Below are positions 50,614-59,570 of a stretch of 64,000 nucleotides of DNA, piece by piece. Position 1 is the stretch's first letter. Every line of letters starts with the position of its first letter. The stretch spans positions 1 through 64,000 of the forward strand of contig LFER01000045.1 of NCBI GenBank assembly GCA_001510135.1, in the 5' to 3' direction. A model generated the notes under the pieces. That model saw only the letters and a list, made by a program, of their open reading frames with translations, was not told the origin of the DNA and did no database searches. The translations under genes were made by a program, and so were the position numbers. This stretch comes from Alphaproteobacteria bacterium casp-alpha6. GTDB taxonomy: Bacteria; Pseudomonadota; Alphaproteobacteria; Rhodobacterales; Rhodobacteraceae.

Positions 50614-51564
50614 TCACGCCCGTGGTGCTGCGGCACGAATGAGCCGGTCGTTGATGGCTTGCCCTAACCCATGTTCCGGAATAGGGGCAACCGCAATCCG
50701 GGCAATGTTAAGATTGTCCAAGCGGTGAAGATACGCGAAAAGATGGGCAGCGGCTTCTGTGAGGTCGCCGCTTGGCGACAGGTTAAGGTCGCAATCCATT
50801 TCGCCAAAGCCGAGTAAAACGTCCTCATTGATTTTTGAAGTGGCGTTCAGCCGCAAAGCTGCGCGCGGGGCATAGTGGGAGCTCAGCTGACCGGGCGCTT
50901 TGATCCCGTCTTGGGCAGTTGCAACAAGTAAATGTTTTCCCAATACATCTTGAATGGCCTCAACAGGAATGCAACCTGGCCTAAGGAGCGTGGGCTCAGC
51001 AGTCAGGTCAATAATGGTCGATTCCAGTCCAAGACGACAGGCCCCACCATCGACAACCCCCTCGATTTGACCAAAAAGGCCTGCAAGAACATGTTCTGAG
51101 GTCGTGGGACTGATCGCGCCCGAGGGGTTTGCCGAAGGTGCGGCAATGGGACCGGCTAGCCGATGTAAAATATCAGCGGCGACGGGATGGTTTGGGACAC
51201 GAATGGCAACACTGGGCAGACCCGCGCTGAGAAGGGGCGAAAGTCTGCTGTCTTTGCGTTTTTCCACAACAAAGGTAATCGCACCCGGCCAAAATGCATC
51301 CGCTAAAATCTCCGCCCCATTTGACCAAAGCACATGAGATTTTGCAGAGGCTACATCCGAAAAATGGGCAATTAATGGATTGAAGTTGGGCCGACCCTTT
51401 GCCGCGTAAATGCGTGCGACCGCCATATCATTGGTGGCATCCGCCCCAAGACCGTAAACAGTTTCAGTGGGAAAGGCCAAAAGCCCGCCTGCGCGAAGGA
51501 TTTCTACGCCTTCACCAATTCCAATGGCATCCGCCGCAAAGGTTTTTGTATGGATATCGCTCAT
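50614..51564 (-). CDS. Threonylcarbamoyl-AMP synthase (Sua5/TsaC type)
   Basis: First enzyme of tRNA t6A37 modification, making threonylcarbamoyl-AMP. The YrdC domain shows AFPTETVYGLGADA near the N-terminus, KGRPNFNPLIAHF and the SANPSGAISPTT stretch. A C-terminal Sua5 domain (about residues 200-316) follows, so it is the long form. The start is taken at ATG 51564 (MSDIHTKTF); a longer frame to 51597 exists but overlaps the region ahead of the acyl-CoA dehydrogenase. Confidence 0.94.
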   Translation of the reverse strand: MSDIHTKTFAADAIGIGEGVEILRAGGLLAFPTETVYGLGADATNDMAVARIYAAKGRPNFNPLIAHFSDVASAKSHVLWSNGAEILADAFWPGAITFVVEKRKDSRLSPLLSAGLPSVAIRVPNHPVAADILHRLAGPIAAPSANPSGAISPTTSEHVLAGLFGQIEGVVDGGACRLGLESTIIDLTAEPTLLRPGCIPVEAIQDVLGKHLLVATAQDGIKAPGQLSSHYAPRAALRLNATSKINEDVLLGFGEMDCDLNLSPSGDLTEAAAHLFAYLHRLDNLNIARIAVAPIPEHGLGQAINDRLIRAAAPRA

Positions 51565-51674
51565 TCTGACGCTGCGTTCCGGTTTTGGATTTGCCATTTG
51601 AGGTTAAAATGTTAATCACTCAGCCAGATAAAGGCAAAGGCCCGTTGTGCCAAGCGGGAATTCAAGGAAAGTGC

Positions 51675-53393
51675 ATGCCCTATAAAGCCCCATTGGATGA
51701 ATATCAGTTCCTGTTCGATCACATTTTGGGATTTTCCAAAGTGACGCAGACGGATCGTTTCAGCGAAACGACGCCAGATCTTGTAAGCGCAATTTTAGGC
51801 GAAGCTGGCAAATTATGTGAAGAGGTGTTGGCACCTGTTCAACGCGCGGGAGACCAGCATCCGGCCGTTTTGGAAAATGGTGTCGTGCGGACATCACCTG
51901 GCTATGCTGAGGCCTATAATGCCATCGCGGAAGGGGGATGGGTTTCTATCGCAGCCGGTCCAGATTACGGCGGTATGGGGCTTCCCATGACGCTGACCAC
52001 TGCCGTCAATGAGATGATGTCAGCAGCCTGTCTGTCTTTGCAGTTGAATCCGCTGATGACTCAGGGCCAGATCGAAGCATTGGAACATCACGCAAGTGAT
52101 GAGATCAAGGCTGTATATCTGCCCAAGCTGATCAGTGGAAAATGGTGTGGCACCATGAATTTGACAGAACCCCAAGCTGGTTCTGACGTTGGCGCATTGC
52201 GATCAACCGCCAAAGAGAATGGCGATGGCACCTATGCCATCACTGGGCAAAAAATTTATATCTCATGGGGGGATAACGATTTTTCAGAAAATGTCTGCCA
52301 TTTGGTTCTTGCACGCCTATCCGACGGAGTGCCCGGGACAAAAGGCATTTCGCTTTTTCTTGTGCCCAAACGTTTGCCTGATGAAAATGGTGATGCAGGG
52401 ATTGCCAATTCGTTGAAGGTTGTGAGCCTTGAACATAAAATGGGTCTTCACGGCAGCCCGACCGCTGTCATGCAATATGATGGGGCCACGGGGTGGCTGG
52501 TCGGCGAACCGCATGATGGGATGCGTGCCATGTTTACCATGATGAACAACGCCCGTCTCGGTGTAGGAGGCCAGGGTATTGGGGGCGCAGAGGGGGCCTA
52601 TCAGCATGCACTGGCCTATGCCAAGGACCGAAAGCAGGGCAAAAGCACCATTGAAAACGCAACGGGAACAATTCTGGACCACGCGGATGTGCGGCGCATG
52701 CTGAGCACGATGAAGGCGGATATTTTTGCCGCACGTGCCATTGCGTTGTCCAATGCTGTGGCCATTGACATGGCCAATGCAACCGGTGATCGGGATTGGC
52801 AAGCGCGGGCTGCACTGTTTACGCCAATCACGAAAGCCTTCGGTACCGATGTCGGAATTGATGTCGCCAACCTTGGAATTCAGGTCCATGGGGGTATGGG
52901 CTTTATAGAAGAAACGGGTGCGGCACAGTATCTTCGGGATGTGCGTGTCACGGCAATCTATGAAGGGACCAACGGCATTCAATCTATGGATCTTGTCGGG
53001 CGTAAGCTGATGGATGGAGGAACTGCCGTAAGAGCGCTTTTGGATGAAATATCTGAAACTGTCACAGGGCTGCAGAAATCATATCCGGATCTTTCCACAG
53101 CTCTTTTGGAGGCGCTTGAAAAGTTGCGCCAAACCACAGAATGGATGCTGTCACAAAAGGACATGGCTGATCGTTTTGCAGGGGCAGTGCCCTACTTGAG
53201 AGGATTCGCGCGCGTATTGGGCGGGTATTATCATCTTTGTGCTGCGGCGCATGAAAAAGGTGATGGTGCGCGCACAAAGCTTGCCACATTTTACATCCAT
53301 AGTCTGCTGCCGGAATATTCCGGATTATTGGCACAGGCAATGCAAGGTGCTGATGACCTTTATGCGCTTGACCTCGAAGAATTGGCTGGCTGA
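51675..53393 (+). CDS. Acyl-CoA dehydrogenase, DmdC-like
   Basis: FAD-dependent acyl-CoA dehydrogenase of the long (572-residue) type that includes DmdC, the 3-methylmercaptopropionyl-CoA dehydrogenase of marine DMSP degradation. Family segments are LTEPQAGSDVGALR (flavin/substrate), YISWGDNDF, KMGLHGSPTA, IYEGTNGIQSMDLVGRK (catalytic Glu region), and a C-terminal extension beyond residue 430. ATG 51675 is preceded by AAGGAAAG; an upstream frame to 51585 has no such support. DmdC and general acyl-CoA dehydrogenases cannot be separated by eye. Coupled to the MBL-fold gene. Confidence 0.88.
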   Translation: MPYKAPLDEYQFLFDHILGFSKVTQTDRFSETTPDLVSAILGEAGKLCEEVLAPVQRAGDQHPAVLENGVVRTSPGYAEAYNAIAEGGWVSIAAGPDYGGMGLPMTLTTAVNEMMSAACLSLQLNPLMTQGQIEALEHHASDEIKAVYLPKLISGKWCGTMNLTEPQAGSDVGALRSTAKENGDGTYAITGQKIYISWGDNDFSENVCHLVLARLSDGVPGTKGISLFLVPKRLPDENGDAGIANSLKVVSLEHKMGLHGSPTAVMQYDGATGWLVGEPHDGMRAMFTMMNNARLGVGGQGIGGAEGAYQHALAYAKDRKQGKSTIENATGTILDHADVRRMLSTMKADIFAARAIALSNAVAIDMANATGDRDWQARAALFTPITKAFGTDVGIDVANLGIQVHGGMGFIEETGAAQYLRDVRVTAIYEGTNGIQSMDLVGRKLMDGGTAVRALLDEISETVTGLQKSYPDLSTALLEALEKLRQTTEWMLSQKDMADRFAGAVPYLRGFARVLGGYYHLCAAAHEKGDGARTKLATFYIHSLLPEYSGLLAQAMQGADDLYALDLEELAG

Positions 53394-54436
53394 TGAACAT
53401 TATGAACACGGGCATTCGTACGCCTTGGGAGCACCCCCCTGAAGAAGGGGAAACCATCGAAGTGGCAAAAGGCGTTCATTGGATCCGCCTGCCGCTTCCA
53501 ATGAAGCTTGATCATGTAAATGTTTATGCGCTGGATGATGGTGACGGATGGACCATCATCGACACGGGCATGAATTCAAAAAGAACGAAAACCATCTGGC
53601 AAAAGCTTCTTGACGGGCCACTGTCTGGAAAACCGGTGCATCGGGTCATCATGACCCATCATCATCCCGATCACATCGGCCTAGTTGGATGGTTTATGCA
53701 GGAACATCGCGCCAAGCTTTGGGCAAGCCGTACCAGTTACCTTATGGGGCGTATGCTCACGCTTGATGTACAGGCATTACCACCTCAGGAAACGATCGAC
53801 TTCTGGCGCCGTTCAGGCATGGATGAGACAATCATCAAGGAACGCGCAGAGGGAAAACCGTTCAATTTTGCTGATATGGTGAGCCCTATCCCCTTGGGAT
53901 ACAGACGCCTGCAAGAGAGCGAAGTGATCTCAATGGGTGGGCGCGATTGGGTGGTACGCATGGGAAATGGCCACGCCCCAGAACATGCAACTTTTTGGAG
54001 TGTTAACAATGACATCGTGATCGCAGGAGACCAGATCATTTCCTCGATCAGCCCTAATTTGGGTGTCTATGTGACGGAACCAGAGGCGGATCCGGTCGGA
54101 GAATGGCTTTTGTCCTGCGAAGGCTTTCTACCTCATGCCCGTCTAGAACATTTGGTTCTTTCCGGTCATAAATTACCTTTTACGGGCCTAGCGTTTCGTC
54201 TTACGCAATTGATCGAAAACCATCATTCTGCATTGGGGCGTTTGCGGATCTTTTTGAACAGGCCAAGGACGGCGTCAGAATGTTTTCAGCCCTTGTTCAA
54301 GCGCACAATCGCAGAGGGCGAATATGGACTGGCCCTGGTTGAGGCTGTGGCGCATCTCAATCACCTATTTGGGACAGGTGAGGTGAGCCGCGTTTTGAAT
54401 AATCAGGGCGCATATGTTTATCAATATCTGGATTAA
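53393..54436 (+). CDS. MBL-fold metallohydrolase
   Basis: Metallo-beta-lactamase-fold hydrolase (347 residues). The metal site HHHPDH appears in MTHHHPDHIGLVG, with further ligands in NGHAPEHATF and SGHKLPF. The C-terminal part adds a winged-helix-like segment, as in LACTB2-type proteins. The ATG overlaps the acyl-CoA dehydrogenase stop by one base, suggesting thioester hydrolysis in the same catabolic unit; this is inference. Confidence 0.88.
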   Translation: MNIMNTGIRTPWEHPPEEGETIEVAKGVHWIRLPLPMKLDHVNVYALDDGDGWTIIDTGMNSKRTKTIWQKLLDGPLSGKPVHRVIMTHHHPDHIGLVGWFMQEHRAKLWASRTSYLMGRMLTLDVQALPPQETIDFWRRSGMDETIIKERAEGKPFNFADMVSPIPLGYRRLQESEVISMGGRDWVVRMGNGHAPEHATFWSVNNDIVIAGDQIISSISPNLGVYVTEPEADPVGEWLLSCEGFLPHARLEHLVLSGHKLPFTGLAFRLTQLIENHHSALGRLRIFLNRPRTASECFQPLFKRTIAEGEYGLALVEAVAHLNHLFGTGEVSRVLNNQGAYVYQYLD

Positions 54437-54544
54437 ACCCCACGGGTGCGGCGTCACGCAGCAGGTAAAGCGCTCTATTTCGGGTGACAGCACAAAGTGA
54501 ATCAGCTATCACGCTGCAAAGTTTGACAAAGTAAGGACGGTACA

Positions 54545-54679
54545 ATGTCTAAGCATGAGCACGGCTCAATGGACACGGAAGTGCAGGAAAAAACATTTGA
54601 AGCCTTTATGAGTGTGGTCACCAAGACGGCGATTGTCTGTATCGTTGTTCTGGTGTTTATGGCATTGGTGAATTCCTAA
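54545..54679 (+). CDS. aa3-type cytochrome c oxidase subunit IV
   Basis: A 44-residue protein. A short polar N-terminus (MSKHEHGSMDTEVQEKTFEA) is followed by one transmembrane helix (TAIVCIVVLVFMALV). This is the form of bacterial aa3-oxidase subunit IV (PF07835), which sits against subunit I. AAGGACGG lies directly upstream. The oxidase core genes are not here, which is usual in Rhodobacteraceae. Confidence 0.85.
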   Translation: MSKHEHGSMDTEVQEKTFEAFMSVVTKTAIVCIVVLVFMALVNS

Positions 54680-54698
54680 GAACCTTGATTGTTGAGGG

Positions 54699-55319
54699 AT
54701 GCGACAGGTTCTGGCCGCCGCGCTTGCGGCAGTTTTTCTTGCAGGGTGCGCTGTTGATCAAGTGAATGCGCCCGACGCGCATATAAAGGCTGTGCGGTAT
54801 CACCACGATGCGCCACCTTCTCTGACCTTGTTCACGATGGTCAATAATGAAACTGACAAGGGTGCGCATAGCAGTCTGATGATCAATGCCTGAGAGCGGG
54901 TAATTTTTGGTCCTGCAGGGACATTGAAACATGAGGTTCTCGTTGAAAAAGGCGATGTAATCTATGGTGTCACGCCGCGGGTTGCGGATTTTTACACCCG
55001 TGCCCATGCACGCAAAACGGTTCACGTTGTGTTGCAAACCATAGAAGTATCGCCAGAGATCGCAGAAAAAGCTTATGAGCTGGCAACAAAAAACGGTGCT
55101 GTGGCACCGGCTCTCTGCGCGATGAGCACATCATCGCTTTTGCAAAAAATACCGGGCTTTGACTCTATAAACACGACGTTTTTTCCGCAAAAATTGCGAG
55201 CGGATTTTGCAAAACTGTCTGGTGTCACGGAAACCGCGCTTTATGAATATGATGATGCCGATAAAACCAAAGCATTACGCGCCTATGTGAAAGAAGTTCA
55301 AGAGGCGCAGAATTTTTAA
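54699..55319 (+). pseudogene. Conserved lipoprotein gene interrupted by in-frame TGA
   Basis: The first part (54699-54893) is a lipoprotein start, MRQVLAAALAAVFLAGCAVD, and continues to SSLMINA, then TGA at 54891. The same frame continues without a gap as ERVIFGPAGTLKHEVLVEK to 55319, with no shift. One base change (for example TCA or CGA to TGA) would explain it. The intact product would be about 206 residues, an outer-membrane-directed lipoprotein conserved in Rhodobacteraceae with no known function. A restart at the ATG 54931 (MRFSLKKAM…, other frame) is not supported. Readthrough or an assembly error remain possible. Confidence 0.75.
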
Positions 55320-55416
55320 ACCTTAGCCCAAAGCCCCAAAAACAAACCGGCTACGGGTCTGGATTTCAAGGAAAATATGCAGTTAACTGGCGCCATTCCG
55401 AAGGAGTGTTGCTGAT

Positions 55417-56301
55417 TTGAAGCGTCCCAGTCAAACCCAATCTTATCTGATCGCTCCGGACGTGAGCCACGGCAGGCTGACGCGACGGGTCAGCGGCAAG
55501 GATCAGACTGGCGTCATACAAGAGATCAATGTCGTCGAAGAACGTCCGTTGACGATTTTCCTCAATTCACAGGAAATCGTGACGTCAATGACCATAGGGG
55601 ACTATCCCGAATACCTTGCAGTTGGTTTTTTGCGCAACCAAGGCATGTTGCTTTCTGACGATGAGATCACCGGTATCGATTATGACGAAGAACTGGAAAC
55701 CGTGGTTGTTCGCACGGCGCGCAAAACCAATTACGAGGAAAAGCTCGGCAAAAAAAACCGCACAAGTGGCTGTGCGGTCGGTACGGTGTTTGGGGACATG
55801 ATGGAAGGGTTAGAACATCTGACATTGCCTGCAACGCCGCTGAAAACAAGTTGGCTTTATGCTTTGGCCCATCAGATCAACCAAACTCCGTCGGTTTATC
55901 TTGAGGCGGGTGCAATTCATGGCACGGTCCTTTGCGAGAAAGATCAACCTCTTGTTTATATGGAAGATGTCGGGCGTCATAATGCAGTGGACAAAATTGC
56001 AGGGTGGATGCGGCTGAATGCGATAGAGGCAAGCGATAAAATTCTTTACACAACGGGCCGTTTGACTTCTGAAATGGTGATCAAAACCGCCTCTATGGGT
56101 ATTCCCGCTTTGGCCTCACGATCCGGTTTCACAGCCTGGGGCGTTGATATCGCCCGTCAGGTTGGTTTGACGCTGATCGGGCGCATGCGGGGGAAGCGAT
56201 TTATTTGTCTGTCAGGTGAGGAACGGCTTTTGTGGGATGCGGATTTGGACAATGTTCAGGATGAACCCCAAAAAAATCGTAGAAAGGGATCCCCAGGATG
56301 A
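55417..56301 (+). CDS. fdhD: Formate dehydrogenase accessory sulfurtransferase FdhD
   Basis: Delivers sulfur from cysteine desulfurase to the bis-MGD cofactor of formate dehydrogenase. The catalytic loop is RTSGCAVGT, with one cysteine where E. coli has CxxC; the first corresponds to the essential E. coli C121. Also visible are EAGAIHGTVL, VYMEDVGRHNAVDKI, TTGRLTSEMVIK and SRSGFTAWGVDIA. A TTG start at 55417 is supported by AAGGAG. Coupled to mobA by a 4-base overlap; head of the cofactor operon. No formate dehydrogenase genes are in this window. Confidence 0.95.
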   Translation: MKRPSQTQSYLIAPDVSHGRLTRRVSGKDQTGVIQEINVVEERPLTIFLNSQEIVTSMTIGDYPEYLAVGFLRNQGMLLSDDEITGIDYDEELETVVVRTARKTNYEEKLGKKNRTSGCAVGTVFGDMMEGLEHLTLPATPLKTSWLYALAHQINQTPSVYLEAGAIHGTVLCEKDQPLVYMEDVGRHNAVDKIAGWMRLNAIEASDKILYTTGRLTSEMVIKTASMGIPALASRSGFTAWGVDIARQVGLTLIGRMRGKRFICLSGEERLLWDADLDNVQDEPQKNRRKGSPG

Positions 56302-56933
56302 ATTTACCTGTTGGGGTCATCCTTGCCGGTGGGCAGGCAACCCGTATGGGCGGGGGCGACAAGGGGCGCCTGATGCTTGGCCAACAAAGCCTTTTGGAAC
56401 ATGTTATTGATCGGCTAAGGCCGCAGGTCTCTTCGATAATATTAAATGCCAATGGCCCAAAGGAGCGGTTTTCTGATCTGAATTTTCCGGTCGTCGCGGA
56501 TAGTTTGCACGGATATGCGGGCCCCCTTGCAGGTGTGCTTGCAGGGTTGGATTGGGCTTTTGAAAATGGTGCAGAGTTTATTGTGAGCGTTGCTGCGGAT
56601 ACGCCGTTTTTTCCCGAGGATCTTGTAGATAGATTTTTGAAAGAGGCCAGAGGAATGGAAACCCCCCTTGTTCTTGCGGCAACTGCGGGCGAGGCCGGTC
56701 GGATCTGGCGCCAGCCGACCTTTGGGCTTTGGCCTGTGGCCTTGCGTCACGATCTACGGAAAAACCTCGAGAACGGTCTTCGCAAAGTTGTGCTTTGGAC
56801 AGACCAACACAGGGGGCGCGAGGCGATTTTTGAAACGGATGTGATTGATCCGTTCTTTAATGTGAATACACCGGAAGACTTGCTTGAAGCGCAAGGATTA
56901 TGGCAGCAGGATGATCTAGGGGAAAATGCATGA
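56298..56933 (+). CDS. mobA: Molybdenum cofactor guanylyltransferase MobA
   Basis: Attaches GMP to Mo-molybdopterin to form the MGD cofactor. The N-terminal nucleotide loop LAGGQATRMGGGDKG (residues 9-23) and the VAADTPFFPEDL segment are typical; length 211 residues. Its start and stop overlap fdhD and mobB by 4 bases each. Confidence 0.95.
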   Translation: MNLPVGVILAGGQATRMGGGDKGRLMLGQQSLLEHVIDRLRPQVSSIILNANGPKERFSDLNFPVVADSLHGYAGPLAGVLAGLDWAFENGAEFIVSVAADTPFFPEDLVDRFLKEARGMETPLVLAATAGEAGRIWRQPTFGLWPVALRHDLRKNLENGLRKVVLWTDQHRGREAIFETDVIDPFFNVNTPEDLLEAQGLWQQDDLGENA

Positions 56934-57421
56934 AGGTTTTTGGTGTCACGGGTTGGAAAAATTCTGGTAAGACGGGACTGATGGAACGTTTGGTGGCGGA
57001 ATTTAGCGCGCGTGGTTTTTCAGTGTCCACCATCAAACATGCCCATCACCGTTTTGACGTTGATCATCCCGGCAAAGACAGTTTCCGCCATCGAGAGGCA
57101 GGCGCAAAAGAGGTTCTTTTGGCCTCGCGCAATCGCTTTGCGCTGATGCATGAATTGCGTGATGACGCAGAGCCAACGCTTGAGCAGCTCTTGGCCAAAC
57201 TCATGCCCGTCGATCTTGTGCTGATTGAAGGTTACAAAAGAGATCGACACCCCAAAATCGAAGCACATCGCAAAGAAACGGGGCAAGATCTGATCGCCCC
57301 CAACGACGACACAATTCGCGCGGTGGCCAGCAATGATACGCTCTCACTTGGCAAACCCGTCTTTGATTTGGATGACACCCAAGCGATCGCGGATTTCATT
57401 CAATCCGAAACGGGGCTTTGA
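56930..57421 (+). CDS. mobB: Molybdopterin-guanine dinucleotide biosynthesis protein MobB
   Basis: GTP-binding partner of MobA (163 residues). P-loop GWKNSGKTGLMERL near residue 7, then IKHAHHRFDVDHPGKDS and LVLIEGYKRDRHPKIE. Coupled to mobA; the next ATG starts on its last stop base. Confidence 0.94.
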   Translation: MKVFGVTGWKNSGKTGLMERLVAEFSARGFSVSTIKHAHHRFDVDHPGKDSFRHREAGAKEVLLASRNRFALMHELRDDAEPTLEQLLAKLMPVDLVLIEGYKRDRHPKIEAHRKETGQDLIAPNDDTIRAVASNDTLSLGKPVFDLDDTQAIADFIQSETGL

Positions 57422-58320
57422 TGTTTGACACAATCATCGCCGTTGATTGGTCCGCAAGAAGCACCCCATCTCCGGTGAGGCCAACAAAAGATGCGATTTA
57501 TTTATGCGTTTCGCGTTTAAACGAAGGCGCATCGCAGCATCCGGAATATTTTAGAACGCGTGCCGAAGCGATGGCGCGGATTCATGATCTATTGGATGGT
57601 GAAATGGCTGCTGGAAGGCGCAGCTTCATCGGGTTTGATTTTAATTTTGGCTACCCCTCTGGATTTGCAAAAATCCTCACGGGTCGGACTGATGGCATCT
57701 CTGTTTGGAAATGGATGTCTGAGCGAATCGAGGACAGATCAGATAACCAAAACAATCGCTTTGATGTGGCGGCTGAAATCAACGCGCAATTTCCCGGTAT
57801 TGGTCCATTTTGGGGTGCGCCCAATTCTGTTTGTTTAAACGGGTTGCCCCACAAAGGCAGCCTTCGTCATGGACACGGAATGAACGAATGGCGCCAGTCT
57901 GATCTGGCGTCGAAAACTGCACAGAGTTCTTGGAAACTCTTTACCACAGGCTCTGTAGGATCGCAGGCCATTTTGGGAATGAGCCATCTTTATAAGCTCA
58001 AGGGTTGGCTGGGACGCCGAGGGGCGGTTTTTCCTTTGGAAACCGGTTCAATGCTTCCTCATGTGCCCGTTGTCATCGGAGAGATTTACCCCTCTTACTA
58101 TAAAGTTGATTATATGATCCCGCTGGAAGAAAAATACCCAAACACCCCGTATCACATTTTGGACGCCCGTCAGGTGCGTCAGGTTTGTGACCGATTTGCC
58201 TGTCTGATGCAGACCGAGATGCATGCTGCCCATTTGTTTGATATAAACACGGTCAAGGAGAGCGTTTTAAAAGAAGAGGGTTGGATCGTGGGCGTGCCGG
58301 CAAATGGAATGAAAACATGA
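57421..58320 (+). CDS. Uncharacterised protein in Moco operon
   Basis: A 299-residue protein with no activity I can assign. It begins FDTIIAVDWSARS, reminiscent of an RNase-H/actin-like fold strand, then FIGFDFNFGYPSGFAK near residue 60, GPFWGAPNSVC, KLFTTGSVGSQAILGM and IGEIYPSYYK. The conserved D/W/F residues look like a catalytic pocket. Homologues in Rhodobacteraceae sit in the same mobB-moeA gap and are usually labelled molybdopterin-guanine dinucleotide synthesis protein, apparently by position only. Overlaps mobB by 1 base and moeA by 4. Confidence 0.7.
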   Translation: MFDTIIAVDWSARSTPSPVRPTKDAIYLCVSRLNEGASQHPEYFRTRAEAMARIHDLLDGEMAAGRRSFIGFDFNFGYPSGFAKILTGRTDGISVWKWMSERIEDRSDNQNNRFDVAAEINAQFPGIGPFWGAPNSVCLNGLPHKGSLRHGHGMNEWRQSDLASKTAQSSWKLFTTGSVGSQAILGMSHLYKLKGWLGRRGAVFPLETGSMLPHVPVVIGEIYPSYYKVDYMIPLEEKYPNTPYHILDARQVRQVCDRFACLMQTEMHAAHLFDINTVKESVLKEEGWIVGVPANGMKT

Positions 58321-59570
58321 TTGACCCGCCGGAGCTTCGCGATGATTGCTTTGCTTTGCCCCCTGGAGTGGATTGGGTTCCTGTGCCTGAAGTATTTGAA
58401 TTGCTCAAATTGGCGCTGGGTGTGCGGGTTAAAACAGAGACTGTTTTGTTGAGCAGCGCGAATGGCCGTTTTCTGGCAGAACCTGTCTTTTCAAATCGCT
58501 CCAGCCCGCCTTTTGCTAATTCCGCCATCGATGGATATGGATTTGCCGGTCATCAAAGTCGGTTTGAGGGGCCAGTTTACCTGCGTCTGGTCGAGGGGCG
58601 GGCAGCAGCAGGTCATCCCTATAATCAGGTCGTGCCAGAGGGAAGTGCCGTGCGCATTCTCACAGGTGCCGTGCTGCCGGACGGTGTTGACACCGTAGTC
58701 TTGCAGGAAGACGTGAACACAGATGGACAGCAGATCGCCTTTCGCGGGCCTCTCAAAATTGGCAAAAATACCCGCCTTGCCGGTGAAGACATACAAAATG
58801 GGCAACTCCTTTTTGATAAAGGGCATATGGTTTGTCCTCCTGATCTTGCGGTTCTGGCCTCTGTTGGCGTGTCGCATGTCACTGTTTTTGCGCCCTTACG
58901 CGTTGGCGTGCTTTCGACGGGGGATGAGCTTTTGGAACCTGGCAGTGCTTCGCAAAAGGGGGACATTTTCGATGCCAACAGGCAGATGTTACTGTCGCAG
59001 ATGGCCAGCCTTGGGTTTTACAGTGTAGATTTCGGGATCGCTGCAGATGATGCATCGACATTGCGCAAGCTGCTTAATAATGCCAGTGAAAAATGTGATG
59101 TTTTATTGACCACCGGTGGCGCCTCTGCAGGGGATGAGGATCATATGTCTTCCCTTCTGCGCAGGGAAGGCGCATTGAACATGTGGCGTATTGCGGTGAA
59201 GCCGGGGCGCCCCATGGCGATGGGGCTTTGGAAGGGACTGCCTGTTTTTGGACTTCCTGGAAATCCCGTCGCGGCCCTTGTTTGCACATTGGTCTTTGCC
59301 CAGCCGGCCTTACGTATTCTTGCTGGGGGGCATTGGAAACGCGCAGAGGGCTTTCTGGTGCCGGCAGCGTTTTCAAAATCGAAAAAACCGGGCCGTTTTG
59401 AATATCTTCGGGCGCGATTATTGGACGGTCGTGCTGAGGTTTTCGCCTCCGAAGGTTCGGGAAGGATAACCGGCCTGAGTTGGGCGGATGGCCTTGTCGA
59501 GCTGGATGATCGAGGCAGGGAGATCCATCCGGATGATCTCGTTCGATATATCCCTTATTCGGCCTTTTAG
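58317..59570 (+). CDS. moeA: Molybdopterin molybdenumtransferase MoeA-like
   Basis: Inserts molybdate into adenylylated molybdopterin. Domain order is as in MoeA: residues about 20-170 with SSPPFANSAIDGYGF and AVRILTGAVLPDGVDTVVLQED, the MoaB-like domain with LLTTGGASAGDEDHM (about 265) and PVFGLPGNPVAALVC, then the C-terminal domain IV. 417 residues from ATG 58317, which overlaps the preceding stop as ATGA. Last gene of the fdhD operon, ending in a 4-base convergent overlap with the MFS gene. Confidence 0.94.
   Translation: MIDPPELRDDCFALPPGVDWVPVPEVFELLKLALGVRVKTETVLLSSANGRFLAEPVFSNRSSPPFANSAIDGYGFAGHQSRFEGPVYLRLVEGRAAAGHPYNQVVPEGSAVRILTGAVLPDGVDTVVLQEDVNTDGQQIAFRGPLKIGKNTRLAGEDIQNGQLLFDKGHMVCPPDLAVLASVGVSHVTVFAPLRVGVLSTGDELLEPGSASQKGDIFDANRQMLLSQMASLGFYSVDFGIAADDASTLRKLLNNASEKCDVLLTTGGASAGDEDHMSSLLRREGALNMWRIAVKPGRPMAMGLWKGLPVFGLPGNPVAALVCTLVFAQPALRILAGGHWKRAEGFLVPAAFSKSKKPGRFEYLRARLLDGRAEVFASEGSGRITGLSWADGLVELDDRGREIHPDDLVRYIPYSAF

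Noticed and set aside
54891-54893. TGA as possible selenocysteine codon in the lipoprotein gene
   Set aside because: No homologous Cys/Sec position is expected there, and no SECIS-like hairpin is evident just downstream; a simple nonsense change fits better.
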